From JASGCL01 sp965203915 (lineage in GTDB: Bacteria; Pseudomonadota; Alphaproteobacteria; JASGCL01), in contig OZ241918.1 of assembly GCA_965203915.1 (NCBI GenBank), forward strand, positions 1,302,001 to 1,366,000: a stretch of 64,000 nucleotides of DNA, given 5' to 3'. Under the pieces are notes generated by a model. That model saw only the letters and a program-made list of their open reading frames with translations. It was not told the DNA's origin and ran no database searches. Below, piece after piece: positions 15,289 through 25,263 of this stretch; position 1 is the first letter of the stretch; each line of letters opens with the position of its first letter. Both the position numbers and the translations under genes were made by a program.

Positions 15289-16509
15289 ATGCCCAACCAA
15301 TCTCAATACCCATTTTATTGCCTTAAGCTTAGCCCCCTGGCCATGCCCATGTCGGTGGCAAAACGCCAACATGATAACCGCGATGAGATGAATTATTTCT
15401 ACCTCACCCATCGCTCGGCTTTTCAAAAAGACCGCGATAGGATTATCCACGCCATTGGTTTTCGCCGCTTAAAACATAAAACCCAGGTTTTCATTGCGCC
15501 AAAGGGCGACCATTACCGCACCCGTTTAACCCATAGTTTGGAGGTTGCCACCCTGTCGCGTAGTTTGGCGCGGTTATTCGGGCTTGATGAAGACCTGACC
15601 GAGTCTATTGCCCTGGCCCATGATATTGGTCACCCGCCATTTGGCCATGTGGGGGAGGAAGCGTTGGATCGCGCTCTCAAAAAACTAAGCCATTACACCA
15701 TCGGCTTTGACCATAATGACCAGGCCTTGCGTTGTTTGATGATAACCGAAACCCGCTACCCCTATTTCAAGGGGCTTAATTTAACCGACCAAACATTGCT
15801 CAATATCGCCAAGCATAATGGTCCCTTCATACAATTTGACCAACATACCCCACCCATGGTGCGCCAATTGGTCGATTGGTTGGGCAAGGACGCCCTGGCG
15901 AGCCAGGCAGCGTTAGAAGGGCAAATAGCAGGGTTTTGCGATGATATTGCCTATAACGCCCATGATATTGACGATGGGTTTCGTGCGGGGCTCCTAACCC
16001 ACGATGACATAGCAAGCGAACCGACCCTTGGTGCGATTTTGCAGGATGTTAAAAAATTATCGGACGATGAGCAAATTGTTACCAGTTCGCTGACGCGCAA
16101 ACTTATTAGCCAAATGATGGATGATATATATCGCCACACATTACAAAATATCTTGGCATTAAAAAACCAATCATGGCAAGGCATCATGGACCACCATGAC
16201 ATGGTGGTTGGGTTTTCGCCCCGCATGACCCAGGACATTAAAAATTTGAAAAAATTCTTGCGCGACAAAATTTACCTGTCGCCCCGCCTTATGCCGCAAC
16301 GTCAGGCCGCCGAAAAAATTATAACCACGCTGGTTGAAGAACTTTATAATGATTTGGAATGGCGCGCCAAACATGCCGATAACATGGAACGGTTGGCGGC
16401 TATCAAGGATTATATTGCGGGCATGACCGACCATTTTGCCCTGCGCAAATTTCAAGAATTAACCAACGCCGCGAACGACAGCTTGCCCTTCTCGCCTTTT
16501 CGGTTTTAG
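15289..16509 (+). CDS. dgt: Deoxyguanosinetriphosphate triphosphohydrolase-like protein
   Basis: 406 residues with the start chosen. The HD-domain metal residues are evident: RTRLTHSLEVATLSRSLAR (His) and ALAHDIGHPPFGHVGEEAL (His-Asp), with the family lead FQKDRDRIIHAIGFRRLKHK. Dgt-type enzymes split dNTPs to deoxynucleosides and tripolyphosphate and so control dNTP pools. A later DDIAYNAHDIDDGFRAGLL carries the conserved Asp. I chose ATG at 15289 because it leaves about 40 residues before the conserved core, as in relatives. ATG at 15187 or 15343 cannot be excluded, and no ribosome-binding site decides. The gene is divergent from kdsD. Confidence 0.9.
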   Translation: MPNQSQYPFYCLKLSPLAMPMSVAKRQHDNRDEMNYFYLTHRSAFQKDRDRIIHAIGFRRLKHKTQVFIAPKGDHYRTRLTHSLEVATLSRSLARLFGLDEDLTESIALAHDIGHPPFGHVGEEALDRALKKLSHYTIGFDHNDQALRCLMITETRYPYFKGLNLTDQTLLNIAKHNGPFIQFDQHTPPMVRQLVDWLGKDALASQAALEGQIAGFCDDIAYNAHDIDDGFRAGLLTHDDIASEPTLGAILQDVKKLSDDEQIVTSSLTRKLISQMMDDIYRHTLQNILALKNQSWQGIMDHHDMVVGFSPRMTQDIKNLKKFLRDKIYLSPRLMPQRQAAEKIITTLVEELYNDLEWRAKHADNMERLAAIKDYIAGMTDHFALRKFQELTNAANDSLPFSPFRF

Positions 16510-16592
16510 ATTGATTTTTCCCCCCAATTTTTGATATGGGTAATAACCAAATTTTTTAAAAACTTTTCTAGATTGAAAATTTTTAATCAATA

Positions 16593-16667
16593 GCCGGATT
16601 AGCTCAGGGGTAGAGCAGCGGTTTTGTAAACCGTTGGTCGGGGGTTCAATTCCCTCATCCGGCACCA
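16593..16667 (+). tRNA. trnT: tRNA-Thr (TGT)
   Basis: A complete cloverleaf of 75 bases with encoded CCA. The acceptor GCCGGAT pairs with ATCCGGC. The D arm is GCTCAGGGGTAGAGC. The anticodon stem is GCGGT/ACCGT with loop TTTGTAA (anticodon TGT). The T arm is GGGGGTTCAATTCCC. It is a single gene 83 bases after dgt; no clear terminator follows. Part of a minus-strand open frame across it is a shadow. Confidence 0.97.
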
Positions 16668-16718
16668 TTCCCCCCATCGTTATGCCCCATTGTTAGACTG
16701 ATATGATGTAGCCGATGC

Positions 16719-17630
16719 TTACTGCGCATCAAACGGTGTTTTTTGCAAATTTTCTGGCAAATAATAATAAGATAAGGGTATGTTATCAACCTCGGTCAGC
16801 ACCAGCGCGGGTTTGATAAAAAACGTATCGGCCGAAATTTCCAACGGCAAGGGGAAACGTTTATCAACACGGAAAGATAAAATGGCTGGTTTCTTCTTTG
16901 CCTCCTGCTCAAATTTTCTTAAAAATCCCCCCAATCTTTCAAAATCGGCGGTGCACATGCCGGGGTCGGTTTTATCGGGGTATAACCTTATCCGCGCCAG
17001 GCGAAACCCATCCCAGGTTAGTATCCCTTGATTACATGCCAGATCTTGCCCGCCGCGTTGATACTGCGCCATGATGCTTAATAAAGCCGAAACAAGGTCA
17101 GTCGACTGCGCCAGCAGGTTTTTATCTATCGGCGTAATATCGGTTTGGTTGCGCGGCGGGTCAAGCGTGGTGATGGGCACCCCACCGCGCGCAGGGTAAA
17201 CAACGTTCAATTCATAACGTTTGTCGCGTATCTTATACAAGCCGCGAACTTCGCTGGTAACGAAGCGGCTATTAACAACCCGCCCCTTGGTTTGTTCGCG
17301 TCCCGCCCCATTGAAAATAGCAGCCCAGGGTGAAATGATATTAAATTCAGCGCGTGCGTAGTAGGTTTTATCGCGATTAATTTTTAACCAAAATGTTGCG
17401 TCGGCGGCGGGCAAGCCATCTATCGTCGCCCGATAATCGTAACGATGTTCTTGGTAACGCGGGTCATTCTCTTGTGTTACTTTCTCTAATTGCTCGGGCT
17501 TAAAAGTATCAAGCTTTATTTTGCTGCCTTTTTCAATTTGTGACCATTTGGGGGTGATGGAGCAACCCGTCGTTATACTGGCAACCGCCGCCAATACCAT
17601 GGCCATGGAAAAATATCGTAAGAATTTCAT
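16719..17630 (-). CDS. Lipoprotein, DUF3108-like
   Basis: 303 residues. The N-terminal signal peptide has a lipobox (ASITTGCS, Cys near 23), so the mature protein is lipid-anchored. The order of motifs resembles DUF3108: EHRYDYRATIDGLPAADATF, a Tyr-rich strand, TDLVSALLSIM near 182-192, CNQGILTWDGFRLARIRLY near 203-221, and a later Cys in MCTADFERLGG that could pair with the first. The family is periplasmic and of unknown function. Ser follows the lipobox Cys, not Asp, which suggests outer-membrane sorting. The gene lies 87 bases after the mutase start of the unit 17718-19778 would end, on the same strand. Confidence 0.55.
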   Translation of the reverse strand: MKFLRYFSMAMVLAAVASITTGCSITPKWSQIEKGSKIKLDTFKPEQLEKVTQENDPRYQEHRYDYRATIDGLPAADATFWLKINRDKTYYARAEFNIISPWAAIFNGAGREQTKGRVVNSRFVTSEVRGLYKIRDKRYELNVVYPARGGVPITTLDPPRNQTDITPIDKNLLAQSTDLVSALLSIMAQYQRGGQDLACNQGILTWDGFRLARIRLYPDKTDPGMCTADFERLGGFLRKFEQEAKKKPAILSFRVDKRFPLPLEISADTFFIKPALVLTEVDNIPLSYYYLPENLQKTPFDAQ

Positions 17631-17717
17631 GTTTGTCCCTATTCTTTAAATACTTATATAACATATTCGAAAAGAAGAATATCTTTATATTTTCTTCCTT
17701 TTTTAGTCCTTTTTTTT

Positions 17718-19778
17718 CTAGGTTTTTCTTGGCAAATTATGCCCTAATGACGAACCATGGCTTGGCAACACCGCCAAGGTTTTATTCAAAATATCATTGA
17801 TATTTTCGCCAGGGTCAAAAATATATTTGATGCCTTTGTCTAGCAAAGCTTGTTTATCCTGTTCAGGAATAATACCGCCGAGCAACACAGCAATTTTTTC
17901 GCCACCCAATTTTTTTAATTCTTCCATCAGGTCGGGCAACAAACGGTTATGTCCCGCCACATGGCTGGAAATACCCACTATATCGACCTGCTGTTCTATG
18001 GCTTGGGCGGCAACCTCGCTCGGCAGCATGAATAACGGCGCCATAACGACATCGAACCCAGCATCCACATAACAGGCGGCGATTAATTTTGCCCCGCGGT
18101 CATGACCATCCAGCCCCAGCTTGGCTATCAAAATTTTGGGTGCGCGACCTTGCGATTTTTTGAAATAGGCGGTTTTATTTTTAACCCCATGCAAAAATTC
18201 TTTATCGCGTAATGATTTTTCATACAGGCCAGGCACCACGGTGGGAATAACTTGGTGGCGCGTAAAAACCTGCTCCAGAGCTTGCGAGATTTCGCCAACC
18301 GAGGCACGATGCCTTATGGCGGCGATGGTTTTTTCTAACAACCCCAATTGCTCGGGTTGCCGCGCCACGGCTTGCAACGCGGCCAGGCTTTCTTTTACTT
18401 TATGTGGATCGCGTTTATCGCGCAAATTGCGCAACCGCGCTTTTTGTTCGTTTAATATTTCTTCCCCCGCGATGGTTAATATATCGATAGGTTCTTCATG
18501 CGGGGCAAGGTAATCATTAACCCCCACCACGGTATCTTGCTTTTCATCCAGCCTTGCCTGTTTGGCGATGGCTTCTTGATGTATCATGCTTTGTGGCACC
18601 GATATTTCTATAGCCCGCAACATGCCGCCTTGCTTTTGTATCATCGTCATGAGGTTTTTGCAGTCCTTTATCAAGCCATCGGTCAGGTCTTCCAGATAAT
18701 AACTGCCGCCCAAGGGGTCGGCGACCTTGGTAAGTCCTGCTTCTTTTTGTAATATCAGTTGGGTGTTACGCGCCAAGCGCGACGAAGCGGCGGATGGCAG
18801 GGCTATAGCCTCATCAAAACTGTTGGTATGCAGGCTTTGGGTCGAACCCAACGCACCCGCCAAAGCCTGTAAGGTGGTGCGCACCACATTGTTGTAAGGG
18901 TCCTGACGCGTCAAAGAAACGCCGCTGGTTTGGCAATGAACGCGAAACATCCATGACTTGGGATTTTTTGCCTTGAAGGTATTTTTCATTATATCGGCCC
19001 ATAGTTCGCGGGCCGCACGCAATTTGGCAATTTCGGTGAAGAAATCCATACCAATGCCAAAAAAGAATGATAGGCGCGGCGCAAATTCATCAATCTTTAA
19101 CCCCGTTGCCAAGGCTGCCTTAACATATTCCATACCATGCAACAAAGTGAAGGCGAGCTCTTGCAGCGGGCTCGCCCCAGCCTCCGCCATATGATAGCCC
19201 GAAATGGAAATGGGGTGGAACTTTGGCATGGCGCGACTGACATAATGGATGATGTCTGCCACCACCCGCATCGAAGCCGCGGGCGGATAAATATAAGTAT
19301 TGCGCACCAAAAATTCTTTCAAAATATCATTTTGGATGGTGCCAGATAATTGGCTCGGCGCCACGCCCTGCTCCTCCGCCGCGACAATGTAACAGGCTAA
19401 GATAGGTAGCACCGCACCATTCATGGTCATCGACACTGATATTTTATCCAGGGGGATACCATCAAACAGCAATTTCATATCCTCGACCGAGCAGATGGCG
19501 ACCCCAGCCTTTCCCACATCGCCCACGGCGCGGGGATCGTCCGAATCGAAGCCACGGTGGGTTGGCAAATCGAAGGCAACCGATAAACCCGTTTGCCCAG
19601 CCTTCAGGTTTTTTTGATAAAATTGATTTGTTTCACGCGCGGTGGAGAAGCCAGCATATTGGCGGATAGACCATGGTCGTTCTTGATAAATATTTTCATA
19701 AAGGCCGCGCCGATAGGGAAACTCACCAGCAAACATATTTTTGTTTTTGTTTTTATTTTTGGCTTTTTCTTTCACCAT
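17718..19778 (-). CDS. scpA: Methylmalonyl-CoA mutase (B12-dependent, single chain)
   Basis: 686 residues. The substrate-binding TIM barrel begins FPYRRGLYENIYQERPWSIR, with VSMTMNGAVLP and RNTYIYPPAASMR placing it with methylmalonyl- rather than ethylmalonyl-CoA mutases. The C-terminal cobalamin domain carries LGLDGHDRGAKLIAA (base-off His motif DxHxxG) and LLGGIIPEQD. The enzyme turns methylmalonyl-CoA into succinyl-CoA on the propionate path. No small-subunit gene or MeaB chaperone lies nearby, so a homodimeric type or a distant partner is implied. The N-terminus KNKNKNKN derives from a 6-bp repeat, so the true start may be ATG at 19736. It lies 29 bases after rsmA on the same strand. Confidence 0.88.
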   Translation of the reverse strand: MVKEKAKNKNKNKNMFAGEFPYRRGLYENIYQERPWSIRQYAGFSTARETNQFYQKNLKAGQTGLSVAFDLPTHRGFDSDDPRAVGDVGKAGVAICSVEDMKLLFDGIPLDKISVSMTMNGAVLPILACYIVAAEEQGVAPSQLSGTIQNDILKEFLVRNTYIYPPAASMRVVADIIHYVSRAMPKFHPISISGYHMAEAGASPLQELAFTLLHGMEYVKAALATGLKIDEFAPRLSFFFGIGMDFFTEIAKLRAARELWADIMKNTFKAKNPKSWMFRVHCQTSGVSLTRQDPYNNVVRTTLQALAGALGSTQSLHTNSFDEAIALPSAASSRLARNTQLILQKEAGLTKVADPLGGSYYLEDLTDGLIKDCKNLMTMIQKQGGMLRAIEISVPQSMIHQEAIAKQARLDEKQDTVVGVNDYLAPHEEPIDILTIAGEEILNEQKARLRNLRDKRDPHKVKESLAALQAVARQPEQLGLLEKTIAAIRHRASVGEISQALEQVFTRHQVIPTVVPGLYEKSLRDKEFLHGVKNKTAYFKKSQGRAPKILIAKLGLDGHDRGAKLIAACYVDAGFDVVMAPLFMLPSEVAAQAIEQQVDIVGISSHVAGHNRLLPDLMEELKKLGGEKIAVLLGGIIPEQDKQALLDKGIKYIFDPGENINDILNKTLAVLPSHGSSLGHNLPRKT

Positions 19779-19807
19779 GCCTGTATTTTATGACAGTTTG
19801 ATATATT

Positions 19808-20635
19808 TTACAATTTTATTTTTTTTAAATATGATCCCAGCAAATTGGTCATTGCCCAAAACGAAGCCAAGGATAAATCTTCGGCGCGTGATTTTTCGAC
19901 AATACCTACCTCGGCCATGATGGATTTTGCTTTATTGGTATCGCCGCCAATAATTTTTGCCAGACCATGATGCAATTGCTTGCGGCGTTGTTGAAATAAT
20001 ATGTTGGTTAGGTTTCCCAAAGCAACTATATCACAGGGTAATTTTTCGGTTTTTATACGCAACCGCACCACCGCCGACCAAACCTTGGGCGGGGGAAAAA
20101 AAGCCGCGGGCGATAAAGTAAAAAGAATGTCGGGCGTTGCCACGGTTTGCACCAGAATACTCAAACGCCCAAAATCAGCGGTGCCAGGTTTGGCGACCAA
20201 TCTTTGCGCTACTTCTTTTTGAAACATCAACACCATTTGGCGATAATAAACATGTTGCTGGCAAAAATTAACCAGCAATTGACTGCCAACATTATAGGGC
20301 AAGTTGGCTATCACATCCAACTTCTCATGTTTGATTTTTTCGTCATCTTGGGGTTGCCAAGCAAGGGCGTCTTGGAATAAAATATTCAAACGTTCGGGGT
20401 ATTGAGTGAGCAGAGGCTCCAGCAGCGGCGCAAGGTTTCTATCTTTTTCTATCGCCAACAAGGTAGCATCGCTGTTTGCCAAAATGGCGCGCGTCAATAT
20501 ACCGCGCCCTGGGCCTATTTCGATAACCTTGCTGTTGGCGGGTAAGTTAGCCAGCCTGACTATCTTTTCAGCAATATTCGCATCTTGCAAAAAATGTTGC
20601 CCGTATTTTTTTAAAGGTGCGGGTTGATTAATCAT
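19808..20635 (-). CDS. rsmA: 16S rRNA dimethyladenosine transferase
   Basis: 275 residues of the KsgA family. The family opening KKYGQHFLQDANIAEKIVRL is followed by the SAM motif VIEIGPGRGILTRAIL (about 36-51) and the catalytic NLPYNVGSQLLVNF (about 111-124), then FPPPKVWSAVVRL near 182. The enzyme dimethylates two adenines near the 3' end of 16S rRNA during small-subunit assembly. The start overlaps the pdxA stop by 8 bases, so the two are translationally coupled, in the common order lptD-surA-pdxA-rsmA. Confidence 0.96.
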   Translation of the reverse strand: MINQPAPLKKYGQHFLQDANIAEKIVRLANLPANSKVIEIGPGRGILTRAILANSDATLLAIEKDRNLAPLLEPLLTQYPERLNILFQDALAWQPQDDEKIKHEKLDVIANLPYNVGSQLLVNFCQQHVYYRQMVLMFQKEVAQRLVAKPGTADFGRLSILVQTVATPDILFTLSPAAFFPPPKVWSAVVRLRIKTEKLPCDIVALGNLTNILFQQRRKQLHHGLAKIIGGDTNKAKSIMAEVGIVEKSRAEDLSLASFWAMTNLLGSYLKKIKL

Positions 20636-21677
20636 GCGACTTGATAAGTTTTTGCGCCAAGCGAATAGCCGACAGCATCGACAAATAATTGGCGCAATTT
20701 TTGTCGGCTATGGCGAAGGCCGTGCCATGGTCGGGGCTAACCCGAATGTAAGATAGGCCGAGGGTAAGGTTAACCGCCTTGTCAAAAAAAAGTGTTTTGA
20801 TAGGTATCAACGCCTGGTCATGGTTGGGGCATAAAAAAACATCATATTGCTTCCTCATGCTTGGGGTGAATAAACTATCGGCGGGCAGCGGGCCATCTAT
20901 CATCATGCCGCCCCGCCGCAAATTTTCTATGACGGGTATCATGACATCTATCTCTTCCCTGCCCATGATTCCCCCGTCGCCCGCGTGCGGGTTGATGCCC
21001 GCCACCGCAAGCCGCGGCTGCGCCACGCCAAATTTTTTTTTCAACTCGTCGGCCACCAAGATAATACCGCGATGCAAATGGTCGGGCGTGATGTCGGTGG
21101 CAACCTGGCGCAATGGTATGTGGGTGGTTAAGGGCACGGTGCGAAAAAAAACATCATCTTGCGCCGCTTCATTTTCTTCGGCCAGCAACATCATGGCATA
21201 ATTTTTTGTCTTATCTTTTTCTGCCAAATAGCTAGTATGCCCCAAAAAATGTGGCATGATGCTGTGAATAACCGATTTATCAAGCGGCGCGGTTACCATA
21301 CCGACGGCTATTTTTTTTTGCGTCAATTCTATCGCGGTATCAAGCGATTCCAACGCCCCCAAGGCCGATATTTTTACTTCGCCTTCATCGCGATGCCGCC
21401 CCAAATAAAATGGTATTTTTTGTTTGATGGGGTAGATCCTTAACTGACTGCTTGGTTTTGAAAAAGATCCAGCGATAGCATCGCTACCCTCAACAACCGA
21501 TAATGAAATATCCAACCCCAAGAAATCTATCAGCGATGTTACGCGCGCGGGGTCATCCAGCAAAATAAAATTGTTATCCCCGCCGCGCGATTGATAATCC
21601 CGCCATGATTTCAAAAAAACTTCCCCCCCTATCCCGCAGGGGTCGCCCATGGTGACGGCCAAAATATTTTTTTGCAT
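20628..21677 (-). CDS. pdxA: 4-hydroxythreonine-4-phosphate dehydrogenase
   Basis: 349 residues. VTMGDPCGIGGEVFLKSW opens the protein; metal-binding histidines appear in HFLGHTSYLAEK (near 139), in LHRGIILVADEL with INPHAGDGGIMGREE (near 230-244), and in CPNHDQALIPIK. DHGTAFAIADK lies near 310. PdxA oxidises 4-phosphohydroxy-threonine in pyridoxal phosphate synthesis. It follows surA by 6 bases and overlaps rsmA by 8 bases. No oddity is seen. Confidence 0.96.
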   Translation of the reverse strand: MQKNILAVTMGDPCGIGGEVFLKSWRDYQSRGGDNNFILLDDPARVTSLIDFLGLDISLSVVEGSDAIAGSFSKPSSQLRIYPIKQKIPFYLGRHRDEGEVKISALGALESLDTAIELTQKKIAVGMVTAPLDKSVIHSIMPHFLGHTSYLAEKDKTKNYAMMLLAEENEAAQDDVFFRTVPLTTHIPLRQVATDITPDHLHRGIILVADELKKKFGVAQPRLAVAGINPHAGDGGIMGREEIDVMIPVIENLRRGGMMIDGPLPADSLFTPSMRKQYDVFLCPNHDQALIPIKTLFFDKAVNLTLGLSYIRVSPDHGTAFAIADKNCANYLSMLSAIRLAQKLIKSHD

Positions 21678-21683
21678 TAGGAA

Positions 21684-22739
21684 TTAAAAAAATTCAATAA
21701 CCGCTTCGCGCCACAAACGTTCTTTTATTTGTTTGTCGATAGGTTGCAGGGCGCGGCTTTTTATTTCACCCGCAATATTTTGCTTTAATTGATCCAACGG
21801 CATGTTAGGCATAACCCCGCCCGCCATCAACAGATAAAGGGTGGCGGTTTTATTGTTGTTGGAATATTTTGGCCCCAAAATAAGCCCAGGCGTAACAGAT
21901 GATTTTTGTTGTAACAATTGCGAGGCAAAGGGTTCGCCAAATTGCTTTGCCGTCCAATCGCGACGTTCGATAACGGTCATACGCCCTTTATTCAATTCGC
22001 TAGCCAAATCATTTTGCCAACCGCCAGGATTTTTTTGTAATGCACCCTTAACCTGCTGCACAAAGGCATCGTCAGGATTTTTTATATCAATCTGTAATGC
22101 TTGGTAAATATTGCGCCCCATTAATTGTTTTTTGCTATTAATTTTTTCATTAACATCAACGGGCGTCACAATAGAAGATTGATTAACAAAACCATAGACC
22201 ACCGATTGCCAACGAATGGTGTTGGCGATGTAACGCGTGATTTGTTGCTCGGCAATGCCGCGGGTTGCAAGCATTTGCACCATTTCTTCGCGCGTTTTTT
22301 TATTTTGTTGTGCCACCTGGTCAAGTTGTTGCGAAGCCTCGCTTAAAAAACTCGGGATGCCCGATTGATTAGAAAACTGTTCCTGCAATTTTTCGATTAT
22401 CAACATTTTCAACACAGCATCGCGGCTTTCACCAAGCAATTTGACATTTTCTGCCACATTGTTTTCTAAAAAATATATCCTTTGCCTTGTTAATAAATCA
22501 TAATTGGTAATGACCTCGCCATTGATGCGGGCGACGGGCTTAACCGTTTTGTCGCCACCCTCGGGCATCTTGCCATTGCTTGCGTTGAGCGACGGGGCAG
22601 CAACGCCAGGCGATTTATTATTATACGCATTTGGCAATGACAAAAAAAGCCACGCCAACAAAACAAACAGCGCAACCACAACGACCACAGCCACCATCAC
22701 CAGCAAATAAGTCGTAGTATTTTTCTTTTGGTTTTTCAT
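21684..22739 (-). CDS. surA: SurA-like periplasmic chaperone/peptidyl-prolyl isomerase
   Basis: 351 residues. One N-terminal membrane segment (about 10-33, YLLVMVAVVVVVALFVLLAW) acts as signal or anchor. A SurA N-domain follows: ARINGEVITNYDLLTRQRI with RDAVLKMLIIEKLQEQ. The C-terminal half (about 200-320) corresponds to a parvulin-type domain but lacks its clear signature, so isomerase activity is doubtful. SurA carries outer-membrane proteins such as LptD to the Bam machinery. The gene lies between lptD (14 bases upstream) and pdxA (6 bases downstream), the standard position for surA, which carries much of the call. Confidence 0.8.
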   Translation of the reverse strand: MKNQKKNTTTYLLVMVAVVVVVALFVLLAWLFLSLPNAYNNKSPGVAAPSLNASNGKMPEGGDKTVKPVARINGEVITNYDLLTRQRIYFLENNVAENVKLLGESRDAVLKMLIIEKLQEQFSNQSGIPSFLSEASQQLDQVAQQNKKTREEMVQMLATRGIAEQQITRYIANTIRWQSVVYGFVNQSSIVTPVDVNEKINSKKQLMGRNIYQALQIDIKNPDDAFVQQVKGALQKNPGGWQNDLASELNKGRMTVIERRDWTAKQFGEPFASQLLQQKSSVTPGLILGPKYSNNNKTATLYLLMAGGVMPNMPLDQLKQNIAGEIKSRALQPIDKQIKERLWREAVIEFF

Positions 22740-22753
22740 TATTCTTTAATCGT

Positions 22754-25114
22754 TTAGAAATTGACAATACGCCAATTGAAAACAAATTGCCAGCCACCCG
22801 TATCAATAACATTGTAAGAGGCAAAAATTCTTCGCGCCACCACCGACATATACCAACATTCATCGCTGTAAACAACTCCCATCTCCATCGAGCGGGTTTG
22901 ATAGCTATTGTTAGAAAGGTCGCCAATCATCCGCCATTGCAATCGCCAATTGTCACCCACCTTCACAAACACGGCGGGCACGATCTGTTGCAATTCGCCG
23001 CTGGTGATACGGGCGTCATTGCGATAATAAAAATAACTCAAGCTTAGATTGATATTCTGGTAGGTTGCGTCCAAGCGCGCTATCTGCCTTTCGATTTTAA
23101 AATTCTTATCATCCAACAATATGGTGTCGCTAATTTTTAAATATTTGTTGGCTATCCAACTGGCGCTAAGGATAAAATTGGTTCTTGCGTCATTAAATTG
23201 CAGGTCAAGCGGCACATAAGGGTTTTGATTGGGAAAGAAATTAACCCCATGACCCACGAAAAGTTTATACTCGCTACCGCTCTTTAATATATTGGCTATT
23301 TTTAACCCGTAAGCCACCCGCCCATAATTTTCATAATAACTGCTGCCTATGGTTCGGTCGCGCAAAAACAAATTATCGCTATTAATCTCTAAGGGGCTGG
23401 AGTCGGTATCAAAAATATTATTCTTTACCAAACCGTCATTGCTGCCGCCGTTGGTGTTTTTATTAATCAAACCGCCAAAAGAAAAATAAGCACCAAAAAT
23501 AGGTTCAATGATTAAACTATTTTTTTTGGTTTGCGCGATTAAAGGATAAGACAAGGTAGTCAAAATTTCAGGAATAAATCGCGTGACATAATTTTGTGTG
23601 CCACCAATATTATCCAAAGCTTTATCGCGCCCTGGTATATTGATAGCAGGAATGAAAAGATAATTTTGATAAAAATGACTATGGATAATATCTACCCGCA
23701 ATCCAGCATCTATGTTGAACACCATGCCATTTAAAAAATAAACGGGCTGTTTCCATCCCGCATCAAAATGCAATAACCCGCTGGTGCCTTGCTTGGGTTC
23801 GATATAATAACGCATATCGCCGTCAAACCGCCATTGCCCGCCAGATGTTGTTTTGGTGCCGCGACCAAACCATTCAGCGCGCGGCCCAACCAATATTTTA
23901 TCAAATGGGTTGCCTTTACGATTATCTTGGTAATAATAATAAGAATAATTAATATAATGCGGGCTGATGAAACCCGTGGCCTCGATAAAGCTAATAATAT
24001 CATTGCCAGGATTCCCAGGCCTAGAAAAAAACGTATAGTTTTGGAAAAAATCTTGGCGCGATGCCCAACGCAACGCCCCGCTAATTTGCCATTCGTTGTT
24101 TAAGGTGGTGCGGAAATCGGTATAGACATAACCCTGCCATTGTGAGTTGGGACTAATGCTGCTTGGCGGCCTATCGTATAATACTATCCCGCCAATGTTG
24201 AGGTCGGTGTAAGCGAAACGTTGCCGAAACATCGCGCTACCTATCAACCCCTGGCGCGCGGTGATATAAGGATTGAATAATAAGTCGCTGTTATCAGAAA
24301 AAACAACAAATACCGCGGGTCGAATGATTAAGCCGTTTTGCGTGTTGTATTTAAAAGTGGGCATAAGGAAACCACTGCCCCGCCCATTGGGAAAGCTAAG
24401 ATAAGGTGTATAAAAAAGTGGGATATTTAACAATTCTACCCAGCCGTTGTATAATCTTAATTCTTTATTTTCGGTGTCTTCTACCGCCCTTGCGGCGCGC
24501 ACCCGCCACAACGGGGTGTTGTCACCCAACGGCGAGCACAGATAACAATTGGTGTAGCTAATATCTTTAAAAATTCTTTGTTTGCCAACCCAACTGCTTT
24601 CGCTGGCGGTGATGCTGCCATGTTGTCCTATCCGTCCCACCATCTCTTGGCTAACACCCGATTTAAAATCGCCCGTCATTTCCATTTCTTGGGAAACGGT
24701 GGTTCTAGAACTTTTACCCGTGTCGTCGATTGTTCTAAAATAAACATTGCCACGCGCCCACATTTTATTTTTTTTCCTATCAAGTATCAAAAAATCTGAT
24801 TTCAATATTTGGTCGTTGTAATAAACCTTTACATTTCCTTCGGCTCTAATAATATTATTTTTCTTATCATCGTTCATTCTATCGGCCTCGACTTCTAATT
24901 TTTTTTTGGGGGTGTTTTCCACCACTGGCACCACGATATTGTCATCGCTGTTGAGAATCGAATTGGTCGGGGCAACCTGCTCCTTTTGTTGGATCTTCTT
25001 GGCGGTTTGCGCCATGGCAGGGAAAGACGAGCCCGCCATGAACAACCATAATAGGGTCGCCACCCCATATCTTTTGTTAAAAATGCGACAGGACGAAGAG
25101 AGTAAGGATGGCAT
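22754..25114 (-). CDS. lptD: LPS-assembly outer-membrane protein LptD
   Basis: 786 residues. A signal peptide (cleavage near MAQT, residue 36) is followed by an OstA-like N-domain (LEVEADRMNDDKKNNIIRAE, VKVYYNDQILKSDFLILDRK) and a long beta-barrel with many aromatic strands, ending VFNWRIVNF with the terminal Phe typical of outer-membrane barrels. ISYTNCYLCSPL near 190 holds Cys residues that could form the inter-domain disulphide. With LptE it inserts LPS into the outer leaflet. surA follows 14 bases downstream. Upstream, 149 bases without a gene separate it from lptG; I see no clear promoter or terminator there. Confidence 0.93.
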   Translation of the reverse strand: MPSLLSSSCRIFNKRYGVATLLWLFMAGSSFPAMAQTAKKIQQKEQVAPTNSILNSDDNIVVPVVENTPKKKLEVEADRMNDDKKNNIIRAEGNVKVYYNDQILKSDFLILDRKKNKMWARGNVYFRTIDDTGKSSRTTVSQEMEMTGDFKSGVSQEMVGRIGQHGSITASESSWVGKQRIFKDISYTNCYLCSPLGDNTPLWRVRAARAVEDTENKELRLYNGWVELLNIPLFYTPYLSFPNGRGSGFLMPTFKYNTQNGLIIRPAVFVVFSDNSDLLFNPYITARQGLIGSAMFRQRFAYTDLNIGGIVLYDRPPSSISPNSQWQGYVYTDFRTTLNNEWQISGALRWASRQDFFQNYTFFSRPGNPGNDIISFIEATGFISPHYINYSYYYYQDNRKGNPFDKILVGPRAEWFGRGTKTTSGGQWRFDGDMRYYIEPKQGTSGLLHFDAGWKQPVYFLNGMVFNIDAGLRVDIIHSHFYQNYLFIPAINIPGRDKALDNIGGTQNYVTRFIPEILTTLSYPLIAQTKKNSLIIEPIFGAYFSFGGLINKNTNGGSNDGLVKNNIFDTDSSPLEINSDNLFLRDRTIGSSYYENYGRVAYGLKIANILKSGSEYKLFVGHGVNFFPNQNPYVPLDLQFNDARTNFILSASWIANKYLKISDTILLDDKNFKIERQIARLDATYQNINLSLSYFYYRNDARITSGELQQIVPAVFVKVGDNWRLQWRMIGDLSNNSYQTRSMEMGVVYSDECWYMSVVARRIFASYNVIDTGGWQFVFNWRIVNF

Positions 25115-25263
25115 GGTTGTGGCGGTAATCCAATAAATAATTTTATAAGGATGGTTTTAAGGCTCTATAAGCCTTTACCAATCATTCTTTTCATTTTCAA
25201 TCACAAAGGCAGTATAAAAAACCAGGCATGGCATGGCATACCAAGACCAAATCAATAAGGAGG